64,000 nt of DNA from MED-G105 sp038522945 (lineage in GTDB: Bacteria > Pseudomonadota > Alphaproteobacteria > Caulobacterales > Parvularculaceae): assembly GCA_038522945.1 (NCBI GenBank), contig JBCBJV010000012.1:1-64000 (forward strand), read 5' to 3'. A program made the position numbers and the translations under genes. The first letter of the stretch is position 1; each line of letters opens with the position of its first letter. A model generated the notes under the pieces. The model searched no databases, was not told where the DNA came from, and saw nothing but the letters and a program-made list of their open reading frames with translations. Below, one piece after another: positions 51,952 to 61,436 of the stretch.

Positions 51952-52338
51952 TCAGGCTGCTTGGGTTTCGTCTTTAATGATCCCGCCCAGAGTGCGCATG
52001 ACGCCGAAAAACCGATCGTCCTGCAGAAAATCAGCCGCTGCATCCAACATTGCATGCTGGTCCTCGGGGGAGCGCAGCTTCAAATAGTGAAGCGCATCCG
52101 CAAGCATGGAAGCGGCAGTATCGTTAGGGATTTCTCCCGCGACGGCTTGTTGCGCCACGAAGTACGCCTGCTTCAACGGGGTCGTTGCCTCTTCACGGGT
52201 AAGGGCATCTTTGAGGCGCAAAACATTCGCGTTTTCGGTTTTTATCCGTAACCGCGTTTTGCGATCCCCATTCTCAATAACGGCCCCATTGATCATCACC
52301 GATTCATTCGGGCGCAATTTCAAAATCAAACCAGCCAT
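51952..52338 (-). CDS. flbT: Flagellar regulator FlbT
   Basis: A 128-residue protein. MAGLILKLRPNESVMINGAVIENG and RTRLRIKTENANVLR are diagnostic of FlbT, and the rest is helical (EEATTPLKQAYFVAQQAVAGE). FlbT binds flagellin mRNA and represses its translation with FlaF. ATG 52338 has a clear GGAGG. No flaF or flagellin gene is seen beside it, so it is an orphan in this window. It lies between lptG and mtaB. Confidence 0.9.
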   Translation of the reverse strand: MAGLILKLRPNESVMINGAVIENGDRKTRLRIKTENANVLRLKDALTREEATTPLKQAYFVAQQAVAGEIPNDTAASMLADALHYLKLRSPEDQHAMLDAAADFLQDDRFFGVMRTLGGIIKDETQAA

Positions 52339-52441
52339 GCTTGACCTCCGACAAGTTGAACTCGATGCGAAACAATCGCATAGGTTGTATTTGTCGGCAA
52401 ATACCTTAAAGCACAATTAAAGGTTGTAACGACTAAGGCGA

Positions 52442-53533
52442 TCAGCTTTCCATTGAGAGCAATATTGCAAAGCCGACGATCAAGAACAGAACGAAAGGGA
52501 AGAACGATCCAAAGACAGCCGGAACGGCACCCAATTTCCCGAGGGCTAGCATCAGGTTTTCAAAGACAAAGTATGCAAATCCGAGGCTTGCACCCAGGAC
52601 AGCTCGAAGGAGTTGCGCCCCCTGCCGGGTCACGCCGAAGCCGGCGAGTGCCCCCAGGAGCGGCATAATCAATGTGGACATGGGCTTCGAAAAACGGCTG
52701 AGCAAGGATGTCATCGCGCTGCGCGTATCAGCGTTTTCCTTTTCAAGTTGGTCGATCTGACGCCCTATGGCAGTCAAGGAACTTTGGTCAGGGTTAAGCG
52801 AAACCGAAAAAAGTAGCTCCGGATCAAGAGTTGTTGACCATGCCGAGACATCGAAAGGCGTGGCCGCGAATGTCGCGGAATTAAGAGTGTTGCCATTAAT
52901 CAATGACCAATTGTTGTCCCGGTGAATTGCTTCGCTGGCGTTGGTGATAGTATCCGGCAGTCCGTTTTGGTCGCGCTGAATGATACGGATGTTCCGCATC
53001 ACAACTTCCCCGCCGCGCCGCACGGCGCTTCCAGCTTTGATAATGTCCTCGCCAAAAATGAACTCAACGTCGGTGCGCGTGCCATCATCGGGGGGCAAAC
53101 CGACAGCGTAGTTATTCGCCTCCCAATAGGCGAGTTTAGCGGTTGATTGTACCGTGACGAACTCGTGCATTAAAAAGTGAATTGTCGCGATCAGTGCACA
53201 CGCAAAGCCAATGGGAAACAAGACCTTGTGTATGGACATGCCCGCTGCGCGCATAATCGTTATTTCACTGCGCTGGTTGAGGGCGGTCAGCGTGGTGACA
53301 ATTGAAAGTAACGCAGCAAAGGGCGTGAACTGGCTCGCAATCTGTGGCGCGCGCAAGCTGATGTAGCGCAGTATCGACGTAAAGTCCGCGCCTTCCGCGG
53401 CGTTGATATCTTTCGAACTGTTCAACAGGTCGAGCATCTGCAAAATGATGACGAAAAAAAGCAGCAAGCCAATAAAACGAATGGCAAACATCCGCCCGAC
53501 ATAAAAAGTGAAAAGGCCGCGTACGTCGCTCAT
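52442..53533 (-). CDS. lptG: LPS export permease LptG
   Basis: A 363-residue YjgP/YjgQ permease. Six TM segments: three at the start (FAIRFIGLLLFFVIILQML near residue 15, then two) and three after about residue 280; between them a beta-jellyroll domain. Works with LptF, LptB and LptC to extract LPS from the inner membrane. Overlaps the lptF stop by 4 bp (ATGA). Assignment as LptG rests on the order and the shorter length. Confidence 0.88.
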   Translation of the reverse strand: MSDVRGLFTFYVGRMFAIRFIGLLLFFVIILQMLDLLNSSKDINAAEGADFTSILRYISLRAPQIASQFTPFAALLSIVTTLTALNQRSEITIMRAAGMSIHKVLFPIGFACALIATIHFLMHEFVTVQSTAKLAYWEANNYAVGLPPDDGTRTDVEFIFGEDIIKAGSAVRRGGEVVMRNIRIIQRDQNGLPDTITNASEAIHRDNNWSLINGNTLNSATFAATPFDVSAWSTTLDPELLFSVSLNPDQSSLTAIGRQIDQLEKENADTRSAMTSLLSRFSKPMSTLIMPLLGALAGFGVTRQGAQLLRAVLGASLGFAYFVFENLMLALGKLGAVPAVFGSFFPFVLFLIVGFAILLSMES

Positions 53534-54750
53534 TCGGCGGGCGTTCCCTTCGCATCGACACTCGGCTGAAGGCTCTCTGCTAAAGCGCCGTCGGTGGAAA
53601 TCCGAACGGGCGTTTGATCCCGGCGGGCCATCACTTTGGCGGTTCGCGCCTTATCGACGGAGCCGACATAAAGAAACCCGCTCACCGCAACAAAAAGGGC
53701 AAGAAGTCCCCACATTGAGAGATAGGGCGACAGCTTGCCCTCCGCAGCAATAACCTGCCCCCACTCTTCGAGTAGTTCGTGATACACGACGACGATCGCA
53801 ACACCGATAATTGGTTTTAGGTTGGAGGCGCGGCGGCGCCCCGTCACGCCCATTGCAACTGCCAGAACCGGAAGCACCAAAAATGTTAAGGGATGGATCA
53901 ACCGCCAGTGAAATCCTGATTGGTACTTTGGCCAGTCGGGGTCTGCGCGATTTGATGGATCAGAAAGATAGGTCAGCAATTCGCCGAACGTTGCCTCATC
54001 TTCTTCGCCACCCCGATCTCGGAATGACCCGACAATCGGCAAATCGATTTCCACATCAAAAGCGTCGAAGTTCAGTGTTCGAACCGTATCACCGCTACGG
54101 TCCAGGAAAACTTGGCGACCGTTTTGCATTTTCAATACGAGCTGACGGATGTCGGGTGTCGCTGAAAGCGTTCCGTGCAATGCGGTGATCAACGTCCGGT
54201 CACCGCTTTCGTCGAGCAGTTCAAGGTAGATATCGTCAGCGCGGCGGGTTTCTTTGTTGATGGAGCCGAGCCGGATCGTGGCCTCGTCATTGATGGCGAC
54301 AAATTCCCCTTGAGGAATTTTTATTCCAAAGGCGCCGTTGGTCACATCGAATTTCAGTTGCCGGTACTGGTAGCCAGCGAGCGGCTGGATGTACCCGACC
54401 AGAATAAAATCAAAGACCATCAAGATGGCGATAAGGCCGAAGACTGGCCGCATGAGGCGACCGAACGAGGCGCCGCTCGAGTTCAGCGCATCTAGTTCGC
54501 TCGATAGCGACAAGTTCCGAAATGCCAAGAGAACCCCAAGAAAGGCCCCAAGCGGCAGCGCGAGGCTCATATAGTGGGGTAGGAGATGGGCCAGCATACG
54601 CCAGACCACATCGACCGGGCCCTGTTCGGCCAAGACAAAATCGAACAGCCGCAGCATCTGTTCCAACAGAAGCAACATCCCCGCAATGCAAAGCGACAAA
54701 ATGAGGGGGGTCGCGACAGTTTTCAGGATATAGCGGTCAATCAGGCCCAT
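53530..54750 (-). CDS. lptF: LPS export permease LptF
   Basis: A 406-residue YjgP/YjgQ permease with TM segments near residues 10-35, 55-80, 100-120 and three after residue 290, with a periplasmic jellyroll between. GLIDRYILKTVATPLILSLCIAG is the typical LptF start. Partner of LptG in the Lpt complex. Followed by LptG with a 4-bp overlap. Confidence 0.9.
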   Translation of the reverse strand: MGLIDRYILKTVATPLILSLCIAGMLLLLEQMLRLFDFVLAEQGPVDVVWRMLAHLLPHYMSLALPLGAFLGVLLAFRNLSLSSELDALNSSGASFGRLMRPVFGLIAILMVFDFILVGYIQPLAGYQYRQLKFDVTNGAFGIKIPQGEFVAINDEATIRLGSINKETRRADDIYLELLDESGDRTLITALHGTLSATPDIRQLVLKMQNGRQVFLDRSGDTVRTLNFDAFDVEIDLPIVGSFRDRGGEEDEATFGELLTYLSDPSNRADPDWPKYQSGFHWRLIHPLTFLVLPVLAVAMGVTGRRRASNLKPIIGVAIVVVYHELLEEWGQVIAAEGKLSPYLSMWGLLALFVAVSGFLYVGSVDKARTAKVMARRDQTPVRISTDGALAESLQPSVDAKGTPAE

Positions 54751-54847
54751 GCGCGGTGGTCATCGGAGTTGCGGGCGAGACAGAATTCCATCGCCAGTGA
54801 TGAGAACATTTCGGCGTTCGTAGCGAATAATGCGCCAACGGGGAAGG

Positions 54848-55810
54848 CTAGGTGAGATCCGATTTGGACACAGATCTGTGTTGGCGGGCGTCGTTGGCGG
54901 TGGCCAAGAATAGCGAGAAGTTGAGGATTTGGGAAAGCCCGGCCTCAGCAACTAGCATCCCGGCGATCGCCGCTTCTGGCGCGCCCACCAGCGGGGACAG
55001 TGAAAGGGCGGCGGTCAGGAATACCAAGTCCTGATTTGGGACAAAGGGGATCCGGCTGATGACTAGCTGCAAGGCAATAAACATGAACCAGGCCAGCAGT
55101 GGCGCGCCAGGCAAGGCAGCCGCGTACATCGCCGCGTGCAGAAACAAAATGATCACCATGCGACCGGCATGAATGCCCACCAGCTTCGGCATAATGCCTT
55201 TCGGCAAATCCATTAGCTTGTTGCGAAAGATGATTACCGCGATCGAAAGGGAGAAGGCGGAGAGAAAAGCGAGTGAAAACAGGATCCTGGAGCCGGGTAG
55301 GGCATCAAGTCCGGGCTTTAGCCCGCCAGATACCGCAAGGATCACAATCAGGATCACAGTCGCGAGGTTGGAGACGAGAGCAGAAAGAAGGTTATTATCC
55401 TTCACACCGGTGAGGATGACTTTGTCTGGAAGCCCTAACCGCCTGCGCGCCCAAAGGGTGAAAAACGCTTCACCAGAATAGCCCATCACCGCGAAGTTAT
55501 AGACCCGCTTACGAACAAATGCCGAAAAGTAGCGCCACAATGGCTTGTCCCAAACGAGCTCATAGGTCGGGATTTCCGACAGCGGCAAAGCAAAGTATCG
55601 AAGCAGGAAAAATACATAAAACCAGATCGACGTCGGGAGATTGTCGAGGACTTCCCGCCAACCAACGAGAGAAAGCCGGTAAACCAGCAAGACAATAATG
55701 ATAGCGAGGAGGGCGTATTGCGCTAAACGCAGATTTCGTTGGACGTCGGGTCGCTCGCGCCACTTACGCCAGCCCTCCATCCACCGTTCACGGGTCTCCT
55801 TCTTGATCAT
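54848..55810 (-). CDS. Multi-pass membrane protein, LPG-synthase-TM-like
   Basis: About 320 residues with eight or so TM segments after a charged N-terminal segment. The region TGVKDNNLLSALVSNLATVILIVILAVSGG and the flanking Pro-rich loops resemble lysylphosphatidylglycerol-synthase-type (UPF0104) membrane domains. It lies among glycosyltransferase genes, so a lipid or polysaccharide role is plausible. ATG 55810 is preferred; a TTG frame extends to 55840. Confidence 0.6.
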   Translation of the reverse strand: MIKKETRERWMEGWRKWRERPDVQRNLRLAQYALLAIIIVLLVYRLSLVGWREVLDNLPTSIWFYVFFLLRYFALPLSEIPTYELVWDKPLWRYFSAFVRKRVYNFAVMGYSGEAFFTLWARRRLGLPDKVILTGVKDNNLLSALVSNLATVILIVILAVSGGLKPGLDALPGSRILFSLAFLSAFSLSIAVIIFRNKLMDLPKGIMPKLVGIHAGRMVIILFLHAAMYAAALPGAPLLAWFMFIALQLVISRIPFVPNQDLVFLTAALSLSPLVGAPEAAIAGMLVAEAGLSQILNFSLFLATANDARQHRSVSKSDLT

Positions 55811-56044
55811 TAGGGACCAGGTCTCCGTTTTCCCGCTCAATAAATCGCCGCTGACAAACCCGCGTATTGAAAGGCCGTCTCGGCGTGCAAGCGCTGCCCG
55901 CTAGCATCGCTGCGCAAGTGGCGCAACGACATTCGGGGCTGAGCCTCTTGTTTTGCCATCTCCCAGCGAATACTCCGCATTGTCGCAGCCCCGGCAACCC
56001 AATCGCTGTGGGGCTAATGGCGAGCACAACTGTGAAGGTCGACT

Positions 56045-56854
56045 ATGGATCGTAGGGACGGCAAAACTTGGGCAGTCGTCATTCCTTACTACAATGAGGA
56101 GGACTATCTCGGGCGAACGCTGGAAACCATCGCTGGTCAAGATCTATCCCCGGATGAGGTCGTTCTCGTTGATAACGCTTCTACTGATGGGTCCGCCGCC
56201 ATCGCAAAATCCTTCGCGGATCGGTTTACTGGCGGCGAGGTGAACCTGCTCTATGAGCCAAAGCCCGGGCAAGCAGCGGCGCTTGCGCGCGGCATTGCAG
56301 AGGTAGAGAGCGACCTGACAGCGATTTGTGACGCGGATACGATTTACCCACCCTCATACCTGGCGGTGGCGGATCGACTTTTCCGTGAGGGTGGCGAAGA
56401 GACGGTTGCGGTCATTGCCTTTGGCGTTTCAGCGGAGGATGGCTTTGGCCACAAAATGACACTAGCAAAGGGGCGCATTGTTTCCGCTTTGCTCGGCAAA
56501 CAATGCCATGGCGGGGGTTATGCTCAGGCATTTCGAACGGAAGTTCTCAAGAAAGTTGGCGGGTACTCTCAGGCACTTTGGCCGTACTGTCTGAAAGATC
56601 ACGAGCTTATCAACCGTGTCGTCAAGGAAGGGCGGATCGGATATAGCTCAGAACATTGGTGTGTTGCGTCGGACCGCCGGACGTCGCGTACAAATGTGCG
56701 CTGGACACTCTTTGAACGGATTATGTATCATATCACACCAGCTGCCCAAAAAGACTGGTTCTTCTATGATTTTCTGAAGTCTCGGTTTGAAGCGCGTGGA
56801 CTATCCGAACTTCGTTTACGCGAGCGCGAATGGGAACAAGAGGGCACCAACTAG
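56045..56854 (+). CDS. Glycosyltransferase family 2 protein
   Basis: A 269-residue GT-A enzyme. AVVIPYYNEEDYLGRTLETI, VVLVDNASTDGSA and ICDADTIYPP (DxD) are the GT2 motifs; the chain ends without TM segments. Divergent from the LPG-synthase-like membrane protein and convergent with the GT4 gene at 56874. Donor and acceptor unknown. Confidence 0.88.
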   Translation: MDRRDGKTWAVVIPYYNEEDYLGRTLETIAGQDLSPDEVVLVDNASTDGSAAIAKSFADRFTGGEVNLLYEPKPGQAAALARGIAEVESDLTAICDADTIYPPSYLAVADRLFREGGEETVAVIAFGVSAEDGFGHKMTLAKGRIVSALLGKQCHGGGYAQAFRTEVLKKVGGYSQALWPYCLKDHELINRVVKEGRIGYSSEHWCVASDRRTSRTNVRWTLFERIMYHITPAAQKDWFFYDFLKSRFEARGLSELRLREREWEQEGTN

Positions 56855-56873
56855 TCGCGTCGGCTTTTTCGAT

Positions 56874-58061
56874 TTAAGCAGCGACTTTAGTGCGGCGCTC
56901 CTCTGCAAGGATCTCATAATGCGCAAGCAACGATTTGAAATGGTCGTCCGGTGAGCCAACCCGCTTAGAACCGGCGCGCGCGGCCACTGACAGTTCGTGG
57001 CGATCTCGGCTGATTATCTGCATCATTGCGTCCGCGCAGGCGGCGGCATCCCCAGACCGGTAGACTTCCGAATATGTGGGGTGAGAAAGATCAGCTGCGC
57101 CGCCAAGATGTGGCGAGACAAACGGCAACCCTGAACAAAGGGCCTCAGCAACGACAAGGCCGAACGTCTCCGCGGCGCCGCCGTGCAACATGTAGTCCGC
57201 GCTCGCAATACGTTGAGCAAGCTCTTCGCGGTCGCTGATATGCCCCGCAATTTTGACGCCCACATGGCGTGCAGCGCGCTTGTGCACCCATCGCCATGCA
57301 GGACCATCGCCGATGATCAGGAGCCCGGCAGGAATCTGCTCAGAAACCTTTCCGAACGCTTCCATCAGCATCCCTAATCGTTTTTCCGGGTGGTGACGGC
57401 TAATGACGATAAAGAGCTTCGCATCGGGATTATCGATGCCGCATTCGCGCAGCATGGAACGGCGCAGCATTTCATCTCTGGACGAATGGGAAAAACGGGA
57501 CTTGTCGATACCTAGCGGCACCACCAAGGGACGTTTTACGCCGAATTTCTCCAACCGGTTGGCGAAAAACTCGCCGGCGACCACTGTCGCATCGAAGCGC
57601 CGGGATAATCGCCGGAGGTACCACCAAAACCACCAACACAAATTGTCGACGGTTTTCTCATCCAGCGCCGGGCTGAGCAGCGAATGCGGGTAAACCGCAA
57701 CTGGGTCCTGATGAAGGAAGAGGCTGCGTGCCGCTGTTCCAGTCCAGGACCCCGCGATCCATCCACCTTTCCAAGTGGAAGAACCTTCCACCACGTCTGG
57801 CTTAATCTCATCCAGCAAGTCGTGGATCGGCTTGGACCTAGAAAACATGTGATAGCGGTGGTCAAAAGCCAGCGTCGGCGAGCTAACCCAAATGATCTCA
57901 CCGCCAAGTCTTTTTTCCCGGCGATCGGCAGGGCCCGGCGCGATGATCGTCGCCTCGCAACCCGCCTGGGCGCACGCTTCTAGTTTTTGGTGAACGTAGG
58001 TTTTAACGCCGCCACCGAAATCACTGAAAAACTCAGAGATATCAACAAGCCGCATAACCAT
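56874..58061 (-). CDS. Glycosyltransferase family 4 (GT-B) protein
   Basis: A 395-residue GT-B enzyme. DFGGGVKTYVHQKLEAC is the N-terminal Gly-rich acceptor loop, HHPEKRLGMLMEAF the linker start, and HGGAAETFGLVVAEALCSGLPFVSPHLGGAADL the Ex7E nucleotide-sugar site. ATG 58061 or 58055 (six bases later) could be the start. Second of two GT4 genes on this strand. Confidence 0.87.
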   Translation of the reverse strand: MVMRLVDISEFFSDFGGGVKTYVHQKLEACAQAGCEATIIAPGPADRREKRLGGEIIWVSSPTLAFDHRYHMFSRSKPIHDLLDEIKPDVVEGSSTWKGGWIAGSWTGTAARSLFLHQDPVAVYPHSLLSPALDEKTVDNLCWWFWWYLRRLSRRFDATVVAGEFFANRLEKFGVKRPLVVPLGIDKSRFSHSSRDEMLRRSMLRECGIDNPDAKLFIVISRHHPEKRLGMLMEAFGKVSEQIPAGLLIIGDGPAWRWVHKRAARHVGVKIAGHISDREELAQRIASADYMLHGGAAETFGLVVAEALCSGLPFVSPHLGGAADLSHPTYSEVYRSGDAAACADAMMQIISRDRHELSVAARAGSKRVGSPDDHFKSLLAHYEILAEERRTKVAA

Positions 58062-58146
58062 CCCCGCTAAAGTCTGTGTCTGCCGTCCCCTACCAAGGCA
58101 CGCACAAACGTCGGCCAGTCACCCTTCCTTTTCAATGCGCGGACAA

Positions 58147-59319
58147 TCACCTTTTGCGAGTGTTTATTGCATCCATGTAATTGTCGATTAGGTCGTCGAG
58201 GACCGTGTCCCAGCGGAATGCTTCACTTTTTCGATGCGCTGCCTGGCCCATGGCCGCCCAAACTTCTGGACCTTGTTCAAACAATTGTGAAAGGGCTTTG
58301 CCGAACCCTTCCGCACCCTTTGATGGGTCAACCAGAAGCCCCGTTTCCCCATCTTCGATCAAGGAACGGCTGCCGGAGGCCGACGCGCCAATGCTTGCGC
58401 TGCCACAAGCCATTGCCTCAAGGGTCACATTGCCGAAAGTCTCGGTGATGCTAGGATTTAAGAAGACATCTGCGCTCGCGTAGCCTCGAGCAAGGTCAGC
58501 GCCCTGCTGATAGCCAAGAAAGACAGCGTCAGGCAGTTTCTTCTCAAAACGGGGCCTCTCTGGGCCTTCCCCGATAATCACCGCCTTGATCTTGGGATGG
58601 GATTGCGCGGCTATAGAGACCGCCTCAGCAAAGACATCGATCCCTTTTTCTAGCACCACGCGGCCGACAAACGACACAAGCATGTCGGTATCATCTATAC
58701 CATTGGCTCTGCGCCAGGCCATGTCGCGTCGGTCCGGGTTGAAGATCTCAAAGTCCACGCCGCGCGTCCAAAGACGAAGGTCCTTCCCGATTCCGTCGGC
58801 CCGCAATTCGTCAATCATCGACTGGGAAGGCGCATAAACGTGCGTACACCGCGCGTAAAAATTGCGCATGTAATTCGTGACGTGTTTCTCCGCCCACTGT
58901 GCATTGTAGTATCTTGGATATGTATCAAAGCGGGTGTGAAAAGAGGCAACGGGCGTTACTCCCGTGCGTTCGGCGTGTTTCAGAGCTTGAAAGCCAGTGA
59001 TATCAGGCGCGGCAATATGAATAAGGTTGGGTCTGAATGCTTTTAGGCGCGATTTCGCACCGCCGATCAGCCCCAAGCCCAATCGATATTCGCTGCGTGA
59101 TCCCGGCAAGGCGATAGACGGCACCGACACCAATTCGCCTGAGTGCTGGAATGCAGGCTCTTTAATGGTCGGAGCAAAGACCAGTACCGAATGCCCACGA
59201 TTTTCCAGGTGCTCCACAAGTTTGTTGAGTGCCCTAACTGGGCCATCCATCACATAATTATAATTTCCCGAAAATAGGGCAACACGGAGTTTTTCAGCTG
59301 ATCTAATTTCGTCTGTCAT
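58147..59319 (-). CDS. Glycosyltransferase family 4, MgtA/DgdA-like
   Basis: A 390-residue GT-B enzyme. GNYNYVMDGPVRALNKLVEHLE, HTRFDTYPRYYNAQWAEK, LWTRGVDFEIFNPDRRD and SITETFGNVTLEAMACG (Ex7E) match the GDP-mannose- or UDP-sugar-dependent transferases that glycosylate diacylglycerol or ceramide. With the neighbouring GT4 and GT2 genes it suggests a glycolipid set. gshB lies 10 bp upstream of its start. Confidence 0.85.
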   Translation of the reverse strand: MTDEIRSAEKLRVALFSGNYNYVMDGPVRALNKLVEHLENRGHSVLVFAPTIKEPAFQHSGELVSVPSIALPGSRSEYRLGLGLIGGAKSRLKAFRPNLIHIAAPDITGFQALKHAERTGVTPVASFHTRFDTYPRYYNAQWAEKHVTNYMRNFYARCTHVYAPSQSMIDELRADGIGKDLRLWTRGVDFEIFNPDRRDMAWRRANGIDDTDMLVSFVGRVVLEKGIDVFAEAVSIAAQSHPKIKAVIIGEGPERPRFEKKLPDAVFLGYQQGADLARGYASADVFLNPSITETFGNVTLEAMACGSASIGASASGSRSLIEDGETGLLVDPSKGAEGFGKALSQLFEQGPEVWAAMGQAAHRKSEAFRWDTVLDDLIDNYMDAINTRKR

Positions 59320-59328
59320 TAGATTATG

Positions 59329-60291
59329 TCAGGAGCCCGGCCCGCCGTTTTCAACGTTGCCTTCAATCCAGTCGATGAAAAGAGCTGAGATATCCGCGCC
59401 GCCAAATCGTCGAACTTCCTGGACACCGGTCGGCGAGGTGACATTGATCTCAGTCAAGTAGTCACCAATTATGTCGATACCCACAAAGATAAGCCCACGT
59501 TCAGAAAGAGCCGGCCCGATCCGGTCGCAGATTTCCTGATCGCGTGCCGACATTTCGATCGGTTCTGCCCGCCCGCCCACATGCATGTTTGAGCGGGCCT
59601 CGCCCTTCGCCGGTACGCGATTGATAGCACCAACGGCCTCACCATCCAGCAAGATTATCCTCTTATCGCCCGCAGAAACGGACGGAAGAAATTTCTGTAC
59701 AATGAATGGTTCGCGGAACCTGTCGGTGAAGAGTTCCAATAGCGTATTAAAATTCGGGTCATCTTCGACCATTTTGAAAACGTCCGCGCCGCCATTCCCG
59801 TAAAGCGGTTTGACGATGACATCGCCGTGGGTATCGCGAAATGAGTGAATGGTTTCAGTGTCCCGAGAGATAAGAGTGGGCGGCGTTAGATCCTGAAACT
59901 CGGTGACGAAGAGCTTCTCTGGCGCATCGCGAATGGATCTGGGATCGTTCAAGACCTGCGTTTTCGTCGGCAACCGCTCAAGCAATTGCACCGATGTGAT
60001 GTAAGCCATATCGAAGGGCGGATCTTGACGAACTAGGATCGCGTCAAACGACGAAAGCTCGGTGAGCGCTGGGGCGTCCAGATCCACATGATCGCCAGGC
60101 GAGCGTTCCAGGCGCGTTGCTTTCTGTGTCCGGGCGATGACGCGGTCACCATCTAGGCTGACTGTCAGTGGACTGTATACTGATACTTCGTGTCCCCGTG
60201 AGTAAGCCTCCAGGGCGAAATCGAAGCTTGTGTCGGCATCAACATCGACGCCCGTGATTGGATCCATCTGGATCGCAATTTTCAAGGCCAT
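59329..60291 (-). CDS. gshB: Glutathione synthetase
   Basis: A 320-residue prokaryotic glutathione synthetase. MALKIAIQMDPITGVDVDADTSF, LVRQDPPFDMAYI, VIVKPLYGNGGADVF (ATP-grasp) and INVTSPTGVQEVRRFGG are the family motifs in order. It joins gamma-glutamylcysteine and glycine. ATG 60291 matches the family start; the frame extends to 60330. Nearby BON, yraN and rsmI genes are a usual alphaproteobacterial neighbourhood. Confidence 0.93.
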   Translation of the reverse strand: MALKIAIQMDPITGVDVDADTSFDFALEAYSRGHEVSVYSPLTVSLDGDRVIARTQKATRLERSPGDHVDLDAPALTELSSFDAILVRQDPPFDMAYITSVQLLERLPTKTQVLNDPRSIRDAPEKLFVTEFQDLTPPTLISRDTETIHSFRDTHGDVIVKPLYGNGGADVFKMVEDDPNFNTLLELFTDRFREPFIVQKFLPSVSAGDKRIILLDGEAVGAINRVPAKGEARSNMHVGGRAEPIEMSARDQEICDRIGPALSERGLIFVGIDIIGDYLTEINVTSPTGVQEVRRFGGADISALFIDWIEGNVENGGPGS

Positions 60292-60357
60292 CTGGCCAGT
60301 CTCCGCGAATGGAAATGCCCACAACCGCAAATGGCAGGGGGGATTAGCGAATGCGGG

Positions 60358-60912
60358 TTATAGCTGACGGGCAGGATTGTCCAGATACAGGACGTGGCTC
60401 ACCACTTTTGATGCGCCGCCGACACCGCGCGCATGTCCCACAACCCGCTCCAATTGATCGCGATCTCTGGCGGTCCCCAGCAAGTAGACAACGCCATTGG
60501 AGACAGCAATTTTGATCGATCCGGATGACACGCCTTTGTCGGTGATCAATTTGGTTCTGAGTGCTGCATCTACGCGGGAATCCGTCAGACCCTGTCCAAA
60601 CGGGGTTTTGTCACCAACAAATATTTCATCGATGACTTGGTCGACGCTTTCTGCCCGCCAGGCATTCTCAATCAATTTCCGACGGCCGTCCTCCGATGCC
60701 ATTGTGCCGGTCAGGAGCAGGCGCCCTTCGTAGAGCGTCAGGTCTACGTCGCCATAGTCGTGGCTTCTGTCGGTGAACAGGACGCGTTTCAGGGTCGCGT
60801 TGGATTCCAAGTCGTCGATGCTCGATCCGAGTGTCCTGCTGGAAGCACAACTAGGCAGATTGGCGAAGCAGACAAGGCCAGCGATCACGAGAAGAAACGA
60901 GCGAAATGTCAT
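60358..60912 (-). CDS. BON-domain lipoprotein (DolP/OsmY-like)
   Basis: A 184-residue protein. The signal peptide from ATG 60912 ends in a lipobox (FANLPSC). Two BON domains follow (residues 45-110 and 115-180), with LYEGRLLLTGTMASEDGRRKLIENAWR and SNGVVYLLGTARDRDQLERVV. BON lipoproteins of the DolP kind sit at outer-membrane division sites or near the Bam complex. Between gshB and yraN. Confidence 0.88.
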   Translation of the reverse strand: MTFRSFLLVIAGLVCFANLPSCASSRTLGSSIDDLESNATLKRVLFTDRSHDYGDVDLTLYEGRLLLTGTMASEDGRRKLIENAWRAESVDQVIDEIFVGDKTPFGQGLTDSRVDAALRTKLITDKGVSSGSIKIAVSNGVVYLLGTARDRDQLERVVGHARGVGGASKVVSHVLYLDNPARQL

Positions 60913-61034
60913 GGTGAACTGTCCTACAAAAACGAACATTGTTCGGATCTCATGCACTGCTTTGCCGTGCTTCCGCAAGCTGGAGGCTTGCTATCTTTGG
61001 ATCCTGTTCTTTTGGAGGGGGTTAGCGTAGATGT

Positions 61035-61436
61035 CTAAATGGGTTGCCTCGCGCGCCAAGCATCCTTCGTTAGTCGCACCTGCCAACCGACGACTGCCGC
61101 GATATCAAACCGTACCCCGAACTCTGCATATTGCCGGTTTCTCGATAGAAAATTGCGGGAAGCGCTTTCAATGCGCGCCCGCTGACGGGGTGCAACCGCT
61201 AATATGGCGGTGTCAAAGTCATTGCGCGCTTTGACTTCAATGAAAGCGAGTGTATCGCCGCGGAACGCAACCAAGTCTGCTTCTCCACCGGGGGATTTGT
61301 ATCGAATGGCGATAATCCGATAGCCGCGAGCGAAATAGTGACAGGCAACGAGCCATTCTGCCTGGCGTCCCTTTCGCTCCGCATGCTGACGGGCTTGATG
61401 TGGCGTGTTTCCTTTTTTGTTCCTTGGCGCGGTCAC
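61035..61436 (-). CDS. yraN: YraN (UPF0102) nuclease-like protein
   Basis: A 133-residue PD-(D/E)XK-fold protein. GGEADLVAFRGDTLAFIEVKARND carries the ExK signature of UPF0102. Function unclear, perhaps recombination or repair. Starts with GTG overlapping the rsmI stop (GTGA at 61433-61436). Confidence 0.9.
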   Translation of the reverse strand: MTAPRNKKGNTPHQARQHAERKGRQAEWLVACHYFARGYRIIAIRYKSPGGEADLVAFRGDTLAFIEVKARNDFDTAILAVAPRQRARIESASRNFLSRNRQYAEFGVRFDIAAVVGWQVRLTKDAWRARQPI

